The notes below the pieces were generated by a model, which saw only the letters and a list, made by a program, of their open reading frames with translations, did no database searches and was not told the origin of the DNA. 64,000 nucleotides of DNA from Pseudomonas paeninsulae (GTDB taxonomy: Bacteria > Pseudomonadota > Gammaproteobacteria > Pseudomonadales > Pseudomonadaceae), in contig NZ_CP141799.1 of the NCBI RefSeq assembly GCF_035621475.1, forward strand, positions 1,414,501 to 1,478,500, read 5' to 3'. Of this stretch, positions 1 through 8,087 are shown piece by piece. Position 1 is the stretch's first letter. The number at the start of each line of letters is the position of its first letter. A program made the position numbers and the translations under genes.

Positions 1-252
1 ATCGCCTTTATCCTGGCAGTCAGCGTGTGCTTCCTGTTTATCGTCAGCGGCTTTCCCATGGTGCTCGACGGCTTCAGTGGCTGGGCACCGCAATGGCTGA
101 TCGACGCGGTGGCGTCGCTGAGCTTCCTGACCCGTTTCGATGCCATCAGCAAGGGCGTGATCGACCTGCGTGACGTGCTGTATTTCCTCACCCTGATCGC
201 GGCCTGGTTGGCCGCGACGGCGGTGGTCATCGACCTGAAGAAAGCCGATTGA
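1..252 (+). CDS. ABC transporter permease, C-terminal part (GldF-like), cut by the window edge
   Basis: The open frame runs in from the left edge and stops at TGA 250-252, so only the last 83 residues are visible. They are hydrophobic. One membrane segment lies at the very start (AFILAVSVCFLFIVSG), and another (YFLTLIAAWLAATAVVI) sits just before the short charged tail. The next gene follows after 8 bp and encodes a GldG-type partner, which is the usual permease/auxiliary arrangement of Gld-like ABC exporters in Pseudomonas. The ATPase subunit should lie to the left of the window. The substrate is unknown, and the name Gld does not imply gliding in this genus. The family assignment rests mostly on the neighbour. 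Confidence 0.8.
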   Translation: MAFILAVSVCFLFIVSGFPMVLDGFSGWAPQWLIDAVASLSFLTRFDAISKGVIDLRDVLYFLTLIAAWLAATAVVIDLKKAD

Positions 253-260
253 GGGCGCCC

Positions 261-2096
261 ATGAAAAAGCTGATGGTTTCCGGCGCCGGGCTCGTGCTTA
301 TCGCCCTGGCGTTTCTCGCATTCAACCTGTTCTCCAGCCTGAGCCTGACCGGTGCACGCCTGGATCTGACCGAGCAGAAGCTCTACACCATCTCCTCCGG
401 TACCAAGCAGATACTTACCGAGCTGGATGAGCCGGTGGCGCTGAGCTTCTTCTACTCCGACACGGCCACCAAGGACCTGCCGGCGCTGCGCACCTACGCC
501 AAGCGCGTCGAGGAAATGCTCCAGGCCTACCAACGTGAGGCGGGTGACAAGCTCAAACTGAACATCATCGACCCCGAGCCCTTCTCCGCGGAGGAGGACA
601 AGGCCGCCGAGTTCGGCCTGCAGGCCATTCCTCTGCAGCAGGGCGGCGATTCGATCTACTTCGGCCTGGCCGGCAAGAACGCTGCGGGCGATGTGCAGGT
701 GATCCCCTTCTTCGCCCTTGATCAGGAGGAGTTCCTCGAATACGAGCTCAGCCGTCTGCTGCAGAGCCTGGCCAAACCGGAGCGGCCGGTGGTCGGCGTT
801 TTGTCCGGACTGCAGATCAATGGCGGCTTCGACATGGCGTCACGCCAGCCGACGCCGCCGTGGATGGTCATGGAAGAAATTCGCCAGCTGTTCCAGATCG
901 AGAGCCTGAAGGCCGGCGTCGACCTGATCCCCGAGAATGTCTCGGTACTGCTGCTGGTGCACCCCAAGCAGTTGCCGCAACAGACCCTCTACGCCATCGA
1001 CCAGTTCGTCCTGCGCGGCGGCAAGCTGCTGACTTTCGTCGATCCGTTCAGTGAGGCCGATACCCAGGCTGAGATGCCCGGCGAGAGGGTCCTCGGCAAG
1101 TCCTCCGATCTCGAGCCGCTGTTCAAGGCCTGGGGCCTGCGCATGGTGCCGGATCAGGTGCTCGGCGATGGCTCCTACGCCATGTCGGTGAGCATGGGTC
1201 AGGATCGTCGGCCGGTGCGGCATGCCGCCTGGCTGAGCCTGCCCAAGGGCGCCCTGGATCAGGACGATATCAGCACCGCCGCGCTGGAGAACCTGACCGT
1301 GGCCGCCGCCGGTATGCTCGAGCCGCTGGAGGGGGCCAAGACCCGTTTCATCCCGCTGCTGCAGAGTTCGCAGTACGCCATGCCGTTCGACGCGAAGCGC
1401 TTCGCCATGCTGCAGAACCCGGAAGAACTGATTCGCGAACTGCAGCCGACCGGCGAACGCTACACCATCGCCGCGCGGATTGACGGCCCGGCGCAGTCGG
1501 CCTACCCGGACGGCATCGAAGGGCGCAAGGACGGGCTCAAGCAGGCGGACAACATCAACGTCATCGTGGTCGCCGATACCGATATGCTCACCGACCGCAT
1601 GTGGGTGCAGGTGCAGGACTTCTTCGGCCAGCGCATTCCGCAGCCGTGGGCGGACAACGCGGGTTTCGCGATTAATGCGTTGGATAACCTGGCCGGCTCC
1701 GAGGCGCTGATCAGCGTGCGTTCACGCGGACGTTTCACCCGTCCGTTCGAGGTGGTCGAGGCATTGCAGCGTGAGGCCGAGGTACGTTTTCGCGAGAAGG
1801 AGCAGGCCCTGCAGGCGCGGCTGGCGGACACCGAGCAGAAGCTCGCCGTCTTGCAGCAGCGCGACGACCCGAGCAAGGTGCCGGAGCTGACCCCGGAACA
1901 GCAGGCCACGGTGCGCCAGTTCCTTCAGGAGAAGCTGAAGATCCGCAAGGAACTGCGCGAGGTGCGTTACCAGCTGAACGCCGATATCGAGGCGCTGGGG
2001 CGCACGTTGAAGTTCGTCAATATCGCCCTGATGCCGCTGTTGCTGACGTTCGGCGTGCTGGCGTTGTGGCTGTGGCGGCGGCGCAAGCACGGTTGA
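261..2096 (+). CDS. Gld-type ABC transporter auxiliary protein (GldG family)
   Basis: A 611-residue protein with an N-terminal membrane anchor (about residues 5-25), followed by a sequence typical of the ABC-transporter auxiliary family (DLTEQKLYTISSGTKQIL near residue 40). A large extracytoplasmic domain follows, then a charged coiled-coil-like stretch rich in E, Q, K and R (about 500-575) and a C-terminal membrane helix ending in RRRKHG. I chose ATG 261 because it lies 8 bp after the permease stop and opens with MKKLMVSGAGLVL. A TTG four codons upstream overlaps the permease and is less likely. The protein probably works with the upstream permease in an exporter whose substrate is unknown. 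A strong terminator follows at 2145-2171, so this is the last gene of its operon. Confidence 0.85.
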   Translation: MKKLMVSGAGLVLIALAFLAFNLFSSLSLTGARLDLTEQKLYTISSGTKQILTELDEPVALSFFYSDTATKDLPALRTYAKRVEEMLQAYQREAGDKLKLNIIDPEPFSAEEDKAAEFGLQAIPLQQGGDSIYFGLAGKNAAGDVQVIPFFALDQEEFLEYELSRLLQSLAKPERPVVGVLSGLQINGGFDMASRQPTPPWMVMEEIRQLFQIESLKAGVDLIPENVSVLLLVHPKQLPQQTLYAIDQFVLRGGKLLTFVDPFSEADTQAEMPGERVLGKSSDLEPLFKAWGLRMVPDQVLGDGSYAMSVSMGQDRRPVRHAAWLSLPKGALDQDDISTAALENLTVAAAGMLEPLEGAKTRFIPLLQSSQYAMPFDAKRFAMLQNPEELIRELQPTGERYTIAARIDGPAQSAYPDGIEGRKDGLKQADNINVIVVADTDMLTDRMWVQVQDFFGQRIPQPWADNAGFAINALDNLAGSEALISVRSRGRFTRPFEVVEALQREAEVRFREKEQALQARLADTEQKLAVLQQRDDPSKVPELTPEQQATVRQFLQEKLKIRKELREVRYQLNADIEALGRTLKFVNIALMPLLLTFGVLALWLWRRRKHG

Positions 2097-2144
2097 TTGG
2101 CCACGCACCTTGATGGAAGGGCGCAAGCCGTCTCTGTAGCAACG

Positions 2145-2171
2145 AAAAAGCCCGTCGATGACGGGCTTTTT
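2145..2171. terminator. Bidirectional rho-independent terminator
   Basis: A perfect 12-bp stem, AAAAAGCCCGTC (2145-2156) pairing with GACGGGCTTTTT (2160-2171), around a 3-nt loop. It has an A-run on one side and a T-run on the other, so it can end both the rightward GldG operon and the leftward gene at 2214-2591. Confidence 0.9.
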
Positions 2172-2213
2172 CGTGTGTCCTTGCCCGCAGGCGCTAGGCG
2201 CCGCGCTTGTGTC

Positions 2214-2591
2214 TCAGCCGGTGCGCCAGGTGATTTCCTCGACGCCATCGGCGCTGATGCGCATCCAGCGGTCGGCTTGTTCGACGTTTTCCTCTTCCTG
2301 CCAGCTGCCCGGGGCGCAGCGTACTTCGACGTCGAGCGCGGCAAAAGCCGCCTGGGCGCAGGTCAGGTCGTCCGTCCAGGGTGTGGCGGCGCTTTCCAAG
2401 TAGAGGCTATGCCACTTGCCGACGGCTTTCGGTAGCCAGGTCACCGGCACATCGCCGGCCAGGCACTTGAAGGTCTGGCCTTTCTGCTGCCAGGGCGTGC
2501 ACGGGCCGAGCGCTTCGCTCAGCCACACGGCGATGGCGTGGTGATCGGCATCTTTCAGGTAAATCTCGATATCCGGTTGGCGCATGGTCAT
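2214..2591 (-). CDS. Conserved hypothetical protein
   Basis: A 125-residue acidic, soluble-looking protein beginning MTMRQPDIEIYLKDADHHAIA, with no signal peptide or membrane segment. It has three cysteines and a Trp-rich centre (TPWQQKGQTFKC, VTWLPKAVGKWHSLYLE). I do not recognise a characterised family; similar small proteins exist in Pseudomonas genomes as hypotheticals. Codon use matches the neighbours and the 3' end abuts the terminator at 2145-2171, which supports a real gene. An alternative start two codons in (MRQPDIE) is possible. Upstream of its start lies intergenic element A. Confidence 0.7.
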   Translation of the reverse strand: MTMRQPDIEIYLKDADHHAIAVWLSEALGPCTPWQQKGQTFKCLAGDVPVTWLPKAVGKWHSLYLESAATPWTDDLTCAQAAFAALDVEVRCAPGSWQEEENVEQADRWMRISADGVEEITWRTG

Positions 2592-2612
2592 TCTCTATTT
2601 CGGGGCTTGGTA

Positions 2613-2823
2613 GGCCGTTTGAAAAACGTAGCGAGCGAAGGCTAGGCCGGGGCGCGTAGCCAGGCGGGATCAGGCGAAACGTAGCGAAGCGGAGTAACAG
2701 CCAAAGGCTGGCCCGCAGGGCGAACGTAGTGAGTCAAAAGCGGAGTGTACAGCTGTACGTACATGAGCATTTAAAGCCTGATCCCAACGCGGCATAGTCA
2801 AGCGCAGTAGTTTTTCAACGGCC
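2613..2823. repeat. Intergenic foldable element A with terminal inverted repeats
   Basis: About 211 bp without a plausible gene. The left end (GGCCGTTTGAAAAAC, 2613-2627, then GTAGCGAGC) and the right end (GCGCAGTAG, then TTTTTCAACGGCC to 2823) are imperfect inverted repeats with a one-base gap. Inside lie a second inverted pair, GGGATCAGGC (2666-2675) with GCCTGATCCC (2776-2785), and a 12-bp palindrome GTACAGCTGTAC (2747-2758). The sequence resembles a non-autonomous repeat (MITE or REP-like). Element B at 3627-3781 has related ends. The stop codon of rlmA lies inside the right terminal repeat. Confidence 0.6.
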
Positions 2824-3624
2824 TGTGCGCTCGATCCAATCGTAGCGTATGGCAACCGTCACCTCTAAAGGTTCGGCGATTACTGCGGCGCGCCGTTCGG
2901 CGCTGGCGCGCCAGCCATGGGGCGTCATCGCCAGCAGGTCGGCGCGAGCCTCGCTGCTGCTCAGTTGCAGCTCGAAGCTCAGGGTTTCGCTGTGGGCCAG
3001 GCGCATGCCCGCAGGGATCAGTTCGAGGTGCTTCTGGTCGTCGTAATCGCGGACTTCGTCATACAGCTTGTGCCGCAGTTGCATCAGGTGTTCGCGGGTC
3101 GGGCCCATGCGCAGCAGGCCGCCGCCGGGGGCGAGCAGGCGTTTTGCTTCCTGCCAGTCGAGCGGGCTGAACACGCTGGCGAGCAGTTGGCAGCTGGCGT
3201 CGGCCAGCGGCACCCGGGCCATGCTGGCAACCAGCCAGGTCAGCTGCGGCGAACGCTTGCAGCCACGTTTGATCGCTTCACGGGAGATATCCAGGGCATA
3301 ACCGTCGGCATCGGGCAGGGCATCGGCAAGTTGTGCGGTGTAGTAACCCTCACCGCAGCCAATATCCAGCCAGCGCCCGGGGGCGTAACCCGCGGCCAGT
3401 TCGGCCAGGCGCCTGGCCAGCGGCGCATAGTGGCCGCCATCGAGAAAGCGTCGGCGGGCCTCGACCATGGCGGCGTTGTCGCCAGGGTCGCGGCTGTTCT
3501 TGTGCTGCACCGGCAGCAGGTTCAGGTAGCCCTGGCGCGCGCGGTCGAAACGATGCCCGGCCGGGCAGATCACGCCGTTGTCGACGGCGCTCAAGGCGCC
3601 TTGGCAGAGGGGGCAGGTCAGCAT
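2815..3624 (-). CDS. rlmA: 23S rRNA (guanine-745-N1)-methyltransferase RlmA
   Basis: A 269-residue protein that should methylate N1 of G745 in 23S rRNA using S-adenosylmethionine. The N-terminal zinc site is intact: C4 and C7 in MLTCPLCQG, C20 and H24 in CPAGHRF, followed by the family stretch GYLNLLPVQHK. The SAM-binding motif is LDIGCGEGYY near residue 85. I start at the Met directly before LTCPLC; an upstream in-frame start would add 11 unrelated residues. Oddly, its 5' side directly abuts element B (3627-3781) and its stop codon and last codons fall in the right repeat of element A. Both ends of the gene are thus shaped by repeats, and there is no clear Shine-Dalgarno sequence upstream. 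Confidence 0.9.
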   Translation of the reverse strand: MLTCPLCQGALSAVDNGVICPAGHRFDRARQGYLNLLPVQHKNSRDPGDNAAMVEARRRFLDGGHYAPLARRLAELAAGYAPGRWLDIGCGEGYYTAQLADALPDADGYALDISREAIKRGCKRSPQLTWLVASMARVPLADASCQLLASVFSPLDWQEAKRLLAPGGGLLRMGPTREHLMQLRHKLYDEVRDYDDQKHLELIPAGMRLAHSETLSFELQLSSSEARADLLAMTPHGWRASAERRAAVIAEPLEVTVAIRYDWIERTGR

Positions 3625-3626
3625 GC

Positions 3627-3781
3627 GAAAAATCCGTGGAAATGTCGTAGCGAGCAACCCGAGAGCAAGGCGGACGGAACGCAGCGACGAGACATATCAG
3701 ACATATCAGTTAGATAGGCGAGGAGCGAGTACCGCCCAACGCAGCTATCGGGGTGCGCAGTAGACATAGTCATGGATTTTC
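3627..3781. repeat. Intergenic foldable element B, related in its ends to element A
   Basis: About 155 bp between rlmA and dapE. The left end GAAAAATCCGTGGAAATGTC followed by GTAGCGAGC (3627-3655) and the right end GCGCAGTAG followed by ACATAGTCATGGATTTTC (to 3781) form an imperfect inverted repeat. The inner motifs GTAGCGAGC and GCGCAGTAG occur in the same place and order in element A, while the outer arms differ in sequence. It also holds a 9-bp tandem repeat GACATATCA twice (3691-3708). The dapE stop codon (3780-3782) overlaps the right end. Confidence 0.55.
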
Positions 3782-4934
3782 AGGCGAGAAGCTTGACGAG
3801 GGTCTGATAGTAAATCTCGGTCAGCACCTCCAGATCGCTGGCCAGCACGCGCTCGTTGATCTGGTGGATGGTGGCGTTGACCGGGCCGAGTTCGACCACC
3901 TGGGTGCCGAGGGTGGCGATAAAGCGTCCATCGGAGGTGCCGCCGCTGGTCGAGGGCTGGGTTTCGCGGCCGGTCACGCGCTTGATGCTGGCGGCTACGG
4001 CGTCGAGCAGGGCGCCGGGTTCGGTGAGGAACGGCAAGCCGGACAAGGCCCACTCCACGTGATAGTCCAGGCCATGTTTGTCGAGGATCGTGTTGACCCG
4101 CTGCTGCAAGCCTTCGACCGTGGACTCGGTGGAGAAGCGGAAGTTGAAGATCGCCTGCAGCTCACCTGGGATCACGTTGGTGGTGCCGGTACCGGAATTC
4201 AGGTTGGAGACCTGGAAGCTGGTTGGCGGGAAGAAGGCGTTGCCGTCGTCCCAGTGTTCGCTGGCCAACTCGGCCAGTGCCGGGGCGGCCAGGTGGATCG
4301 GGTTCTTCGCCAGGTGCGGGTAGGCCACGTGGCCCTGCACACCGCGTACCGTCAGCTTGGCGCCGAGCGAGCCGCGGCGGCCGTTCTTGACTGTATCGCC
4401 AACCAGCGAGGTGCTCGACGGCTCGCCGACGATGCACCAGTCCAGGCGTTCGCCGCGCGCGGCCAGGCGTTCGACCACTGCCTTGGTGCCGTGCTGGGCC
4501 GGGCCTTCCTCGTCGCTGGTGATCAGGAAGGCGATGCGGCCGTTATGCTGCGGGTGGTCGGTGACGAAGCGCTCGACGGCGATGATCATCGACGCCAGGC
4601 TGCCCTTCATGTCGGCCGCGCCACGCCCGCAGAGCATGCCCTGCTCGTCGATCAGGGCGTCGAACGGTTGGTGCTGCCAGGCCTGCAACGGGCCGGTCGG
4701 CACCACGTCGGTATGCCCGGCGAAGCACAGCACCGGACCGTCCTGCTGGCCATGGCTGGCCCAGAAATTATCCACTTCCTCGATGCGCATGGCTTCGATC
4801 TGGAAGCCCAGGGCGTTGAGGCGACGCATCATCAGCTCCTGGCAGCCTTCGTCGACCGGGGTGACGGACGGGCGGCGAATCAGGTCGCAGGCGAGTTCCA
4901 GGGTGGGCGTCAGGGTCGGGGCGGGGGCAGTCAT
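3780..4934 (-). CDS. dapE: Succinyl-diaminopimelate desuccinylase DapE
   Basis: A 384-residue M20-family di-zinc hydrolase that cleaves N-succinyl-LL-2,6-diaminopimelate to LL-diaminopimelate and succinate, in the succinylase branch of lysine and peptidoglycan precursor synthesis. Visible metal and catalytic motifs are [13 protein letters not shown] (H74, D76), [13 protein letters not shown] (D108), [15 protein letters not shown] (the Glu pair) and the C-terminal [10 protein letters not shown] histidine. Length is usual for the family. It lies downstream of the YqhD-like gene on the same strand with a 75-bp gap. dapC and dapD are elsewhere in this window (11257-12453 and 9833-10867). The stop codon falls inside the right end of element B. 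Confidence 0.96.
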   Translation of the reverse strand: MTAPAPTLTPTLELACDLIRRPSVTPVDEGCQELMMRRLNALGFQIEAMRIEEVDNFWASHGQQDGPVLCFAGHTDVVPTGPLQAWQHQPFDALIDEQGMLCGRGAADMKGSLASMIIAVERFVTDHPQHNGRIAFLITSDEEGPAQHGTKAVVERLAARGERLDWCIVGEPSSTSLVGDTVKNGRRGSLGAKLTVRGVQGHVAYPHLAKNPIHLAAPALAELASEHWDDGNAFFPPTSFQVSNLNSGTGTTNVIPGELQAIFNFRFSTESTVEGLQQRVNTILDKHGLDYHVEWALSGLPFLTEPGALLDAVAASIKRVTGRETQPSTSGGTSDGRFIATLGTQVVELGPVNATIHQINERVLASDLEVLTEIYYQTLVKLLA

Positions 4935-5009
4935 TGCGGCTCCAGAGCGGCATCAAGCAGGAAGGCCGCCATATTAAAGCAAAACAGCGGCCCGGGCCTG
5001 TGCCTGCAG

Positions 5010-6161
5010 TTACAACGCGCGCAACAGAATGCGCTCGCTGACCTCCAGGTCGATATCGCGGTGTTCGCCGAGGGCAGTCAGCTGGTGGCGTTGCAGTTGC
5101 GCCAGCACCTGGGGGATCGCGTCGGCATCCAGGCCGTGTTCGGACAGGCGGGTCGGCACGCCCATGCGCTTGAAGAAGGCCTCGGTGGCGGCGATCGCCG
5201 CGTCGATGCGCGTGTCTTCAGCGCCTTCGCGCAGTTGCCAGACCCGTTCGGCGTATTGCAGCAGCTTGGCGCGCTTGGCCTCGCGACGTTCGGCGAGCAG
5301 CGCCGGCAGGACCACGGCGAGGGTCTGCGCATGGTCGATGTGGTAAAGCGCGGTCAGCTCGTGGCCGATCAGGTGGGTCGCCCAGTCCTGGGGTACGCCA
5401 CAGCCGATCAGGCCGTTGAGCGCCTGGGTGGCGCACCACATCAGGTTGGCGCGGACCTGGTAGTCCTCGGGGTTGACCAGGGCTTTTGGGCCTTCCTCGA
5501 TCAGGGTCTGCAGCAGGCCTTCGGCATAGCGGTCCTGCAGCGGTGCGTCGGCCGGGTAGGTCAGGTACTGCTCGATGGTGTGGACGAAGGCATCGACCAC
5601 GCCGTTACCGATTTGCTGCACCGGCAGACTGAACGTGGTGCAGGGGTCGAGGATGGCGAAGCGCGGGAACAGCAGCGGGCTGGAGAACGGCAGCTTCTCT
5701 TGGCGCGCCACATGGGTGACCACCCCGTGCGGGTTACTTTCCGAGCCGGTGGCGGCCAGGGTCAGTACGCAACCCAGCGGCACCGCGGCTTTGGCGCGGG
5801 TGCCGGTGAGCAACTCGAGCGGCTCGCCGACATGGCACAGCGCCGCGGCGATGAACTTGCTGCCGTCGATCACCGAGCCGCCGCCGATGGCTAGGATGAA
5901 GTTGCAGTCGTCGCGCCTGGCCTGCTCCACGGCGCGCAGCAGGGTGTCGAACTGCGGATTGGCTTCGATGCCGGCGAAGCGGCTGATGGTGAAGCCCGCC
6001 AGCGCTTCCTCGACCAGTGCCCATACACCGTTCTGGAAGATGCTGCCGCCACCATGGGTGACCAGCACGCGGCTGCCGGCGGGGATTTCCTTGCCGAGCT
6101 TGGCGATCTGGCCTTCACCGAAATGGATCTTGGTCGGGTTATGAAAACTGAAATTCTGCAT
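5010..6161 (-). CDS. yqhD: Iron-type alcohol/aldehyde dehydrogenase, YqhD-like
   Basis: A 383-residue group III alcohol dehydrogenase, likely an NADPH-dependent reductase of short aldehydes. It starts MQNFSFHNPTKIHFGEGQI, as YqhD proteins do. Nucleotide-binding motifs are THGGGSIFQNG and AIGGGSVIDGSKFIAAA. The metal-binding region has DAFVHTIEQYL and the pair HLIGHELTALYHIDHAQTL, so the Asp and three His ligands are present. The frame stays open for 173 codons upstream, but that stretch is antisense to tcdA and is not coding. The gene sits between dapE and tcdA and does not belong to either pathway, so it is probably an accessory aldehyde-detoxification gene. Confidence 0.92.
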   Translation of the reverse strand: MQNFSFHNPTKIHFGEGQIAKLGKEIPAGSRVLVTHGGGSIFQNGVWALVEEALAGFTISRFAGIEANPQFDTLLRAVEQARRDDCNFILAIGGGSVIDGSKFIAAALCHVGEPLELLTGTRAKAAVPLGCVLTLAATGSESNPHGVVTHVARQEKLPFSSPLLFPRFAILDPCTTFSLPVQQIGNGVVDAFVHTIEQYLTYPADAPLQDRYAEGLLQTLIEEGPKALVNPEDYQVRANLMWCATQALNGLIGCGVPQDWATHLIGHELTALYHIDHAQTLAVVLPALLAERREAKRAKLLQYAERVWQLREGAEDTRIDAAIAATEAFFKRMGVPTRLSEHGLDADAIPQVLAQLQRHQLTALGEHRDIDLEVSERILLRAL

Positions 6162-6332
6162 GGCAGGCTCCGGCAGGCGGTCTTCTCGTGGTCGGCGGAC
6201 TACCGCGCCGCCGACTCGAGCAAACCCATATAGGTGGTTATTCACCGGCTTGAGTCGAATCGGCACTTGGGTGTGCCAGGCGACCTTCCTATAATGCGCG
6301 CCTGCCCGGGGTATGGGGATCGAGGTGATGAA

Positions 6333-7139
6333 ATGACGATCGACGAACAACGCTTTGCTGGAATTGCCCGCCTGTATGGCCGCGAGGGCGCCGAGCGTCT
6401 GGCTGCGGCGCATGTCGCGGTGGTCGGCATCGGCGGCGTCGGTTCCTGGGCGGCCGAGGCGCTGGCGCGCTCGGGCGTCGGCGAGATCTCGCTGTTCGAC
6501 CTGGACGATGTCTGCGTCAGCAATACCAACCGGCAGATCCAGGCGCTGGACAGCACGGTCGGTCAGGCCAAGGTCGAGGTGATGGCGGCGCGCATTCGGG
6601 CGATCAACCCTGCCTGCGTGGTGCACGCGGTGGCGGACTTCGTCACCCGCGAGACCATGGCCGAATACATCACCGAGCAACTCGACGCGGTGATCGATTG
6701 CATCGACAGCGTCAACGCCAAGGCGGCGCTGATCTCCTGGTGCAAGCGGCGCAAGATCCAGGTGGTGACCACCGGCGGCGCCGGCGGGCAGATCGACCCG
6801 ACGCAGATTCAGGTCGGCGACCTGAACAAGGCCTGGAACGATCCGCTGGCCGCCAAGGTGCGCTCGACCCTGCGCCGCGACTACAAGTTTTCGCGTACGC
6901 CGGGGCGTAACTACAGCGTGCCCTGCGTGTTTTCCACCGAGCAGTTGCGCTACCCCAAGCCGGACGGCAGCGTGTGCCAGTACAAGGGCTTTGTCGGCGA
7001 AGGGGTCAAGCTCGACTGCGCCGGCGGTTTTGGTGCGGCGATGATGGTCACCGCGAGCTTCGGCATGGTCGCCGTGGCCAAGACCGTGGAAAAACTGGTG
7101 GCCGGCGCGCGCAGGCCGGCCGAACGTCAGGCATCATGA
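6333..7139 (+). CDS. tcdA: tRNA threonylcarbamoyladenosine dehydratase TcdA
   Basis: A 268-residue E1/ThiF-fold protein that catalyses ATP-dependent cyclisation of t6A37 to ct6A37 in ANN-decoding tRNAs. The dinucleotide-binding motif VVGIGGVGSWAAEALARSG is near residues 29-47, followed by DLDDVCVSNTNRQIQAL, which is typical of TcdA/CsdL. The C-terminal hydrophobic stretch (FGAAMMVTASFGMVAVA) matches the family's membrane-associating helix. ATG 6333 gives the family's usual length. TcdA depends on CsdA/CsdE for sulfur-relay interaction in E. coli, and both csdA and csdE lie 1 kb downstream on the other strand, which supports the assignment. Confidence 0.95.
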   Translation: MTIDEQRFAGIARLYGREGAERLAAAHVAVVGIGGVGSWAAEALARSGVGEISLFDLDDVCVSNTNRQIQALDSTVGQAKVEVMAARIRAINPACVVHAVADFVTRETMAEYITEQLDAVIDCIDSVNAKAALISWCKRRKIQVVTTGGAGGQIDPTQIQVGDLNKAWNDPLAAKVRSTLRRDYKFSRTPGRNYSVPCVFSTEQLRYPKPDGSVCQYKGFVGEGVKLDCAGGFGAAMMVTASFGMVAVAKTVEKLVAGARRPAERQAS

Positions 7140-7235
7140 GGGCGTCCCAGGCCCTGCCGCTTTGACTAAGCGGCAGGCAAGCGGACGCGGGTCGCGAAGG
7201 TTGTTTGCGCCCTACTGGATCCCGAGGTGGCTGTA

Positions 7236-8072
7236 ATGATTCGTGGCTTTCACCCTGCTGGGTTGCGCCATGTGCGTACCGCGTGGCGTGCCCTGGGCGG
7301 CCAGTTGCTGATTGTGTTCGCCCTTGCGTTCAGCCCCGCCGGCATGGCGCAGCCAACCGTGCGAATAGGCACGGGCGATTGGGCGCCCTACGTCGACCAG
7401 AACAGCAGTGATAAGGGCGCCATGGCGCGCCTGATTCGTGCGGTATTTGCCGAGGCCGGCTATCGGGCGGAGTTCCTCTTCTATCCCTGGGATCGCAATG
7501 TGCTGAAGCTTCAGCAAGGCACGCTCGACGCAATCATGCCCTACACCTGCACTGCGGCACGGCGTAGCTTCAGCGACTGCAGTGACCCGCTGATTCACGG
7601 CGAGATGGTGCTGTTCCACCGCAAGGGGCTGGGCTTCGACTGGCAGCGGATCGAGGATTTGCAGACGTTTCGCATTGGCACCACCTTGGGCTATGTCTAT
7701 GGCGGCCGGTTCGATGCAGCCGAGCGGGCCGGGCAATTGCAGGTGGTGAAAAGCGGCAAGGAGGGCACCAGTTTTCGTCTGTTGGCGCTGGATCGTATCG
7801 ACCTGCACCCGCAGGACCGCGCAGTGGGCTATGCCATGCTGCGGCGGATGTTCTCCGCCGAGGCGCGTGCCGGGATTACCCATCACCCACTTAGCCTGAG
7901 TAGCGAACCGCTGCATCTGTTGTTTCGCAAGAATGGCCCGCGCGGCGCCGAACTGCGGGAAGCCTTCAATCGCAGCTTGCGGAATTTTGTCCAAAGGGGC
8001 GATTTAGAACGCCTGCAGCAGGCTCTGTATAGCGGCAATGCGGATCAGTGGTTGCCAACCAAGACGCCTTGA
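7236..8072 (+). CDS. Periplasmic solute-binding protein of the polar amino acid (PAAT) type
   Basis: A 278-residue protein with a signal peptide (basic N-terminus, hydrophobic LLIVFALAFSPAGMAQ with cleavage after AMA or MAQ-like residues). A bacterial extracellular solute-binding family 3 fold follows: IGTGDWAPYV, RAVFAEAGYRAEFLFYPWDRNVLKLQQGTLDAIMP. ATG 7236 has a GAGGTGG ribosome-binding site 5 bp upstream; a GTG three codons earlier overlaps that site. No permease or ATPase gene is adjacent, so it is an orphan. It may feed an ABC system elsewhere, or be a sensor or accessory protein, as many such Pseudomonas orphans are. The ligand cannot be told. It converges with csdE, 15 bp away. Confidence 0.85.
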   Translation: MIRGFHPAGLRHVRTAWRALGGQLLIVFALAFSPAGMAQPTVRIGTGDWAPYVDQNSSDKGAMARLIRAVFAEAGYRAEFLFYPWDRNVLKLQQGTLDAIMPYTCTAARRSFSDCSDPLIHGEMVLFHRKGLGFDWQRIEDLQTFRIGTTLGYVYGGRFDAAERAGQLQVVKSGKEGTSFRLLALDRIDLHPQDRAVGYAMLRRMFSAEARAGITHHPLSLSSEPLHLLFRKNGPRGAELREAFNRSLRNFVQRGDLERLQQALYSGNADQWLPTKTP

Positions 8073-8087
8073 TTGCGGGGTGGTTGG

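Noticed and set aside
2640..2855. Small minus-strand frame (61 codons) inside element A
   Set aside because: It only reads the repeat; its composition and lack of a ribosome-binding site argue against a gene.
3753..5894. 713-codon open frame on the plus strand, antisense to dapE and the YqhD-like gene
   Set aside because: The product is Gly/Ala/Gln/His-rich with no family motifs, and the opposite strand carries two clear enzymes. Long antisense frames are common in GC-rich DNA.
6162..6680. 173-codon upstream extension of the YqhD-like gene
   Set aside because: It lies antisense to tcdA and the family N-terminus starts at 6161.
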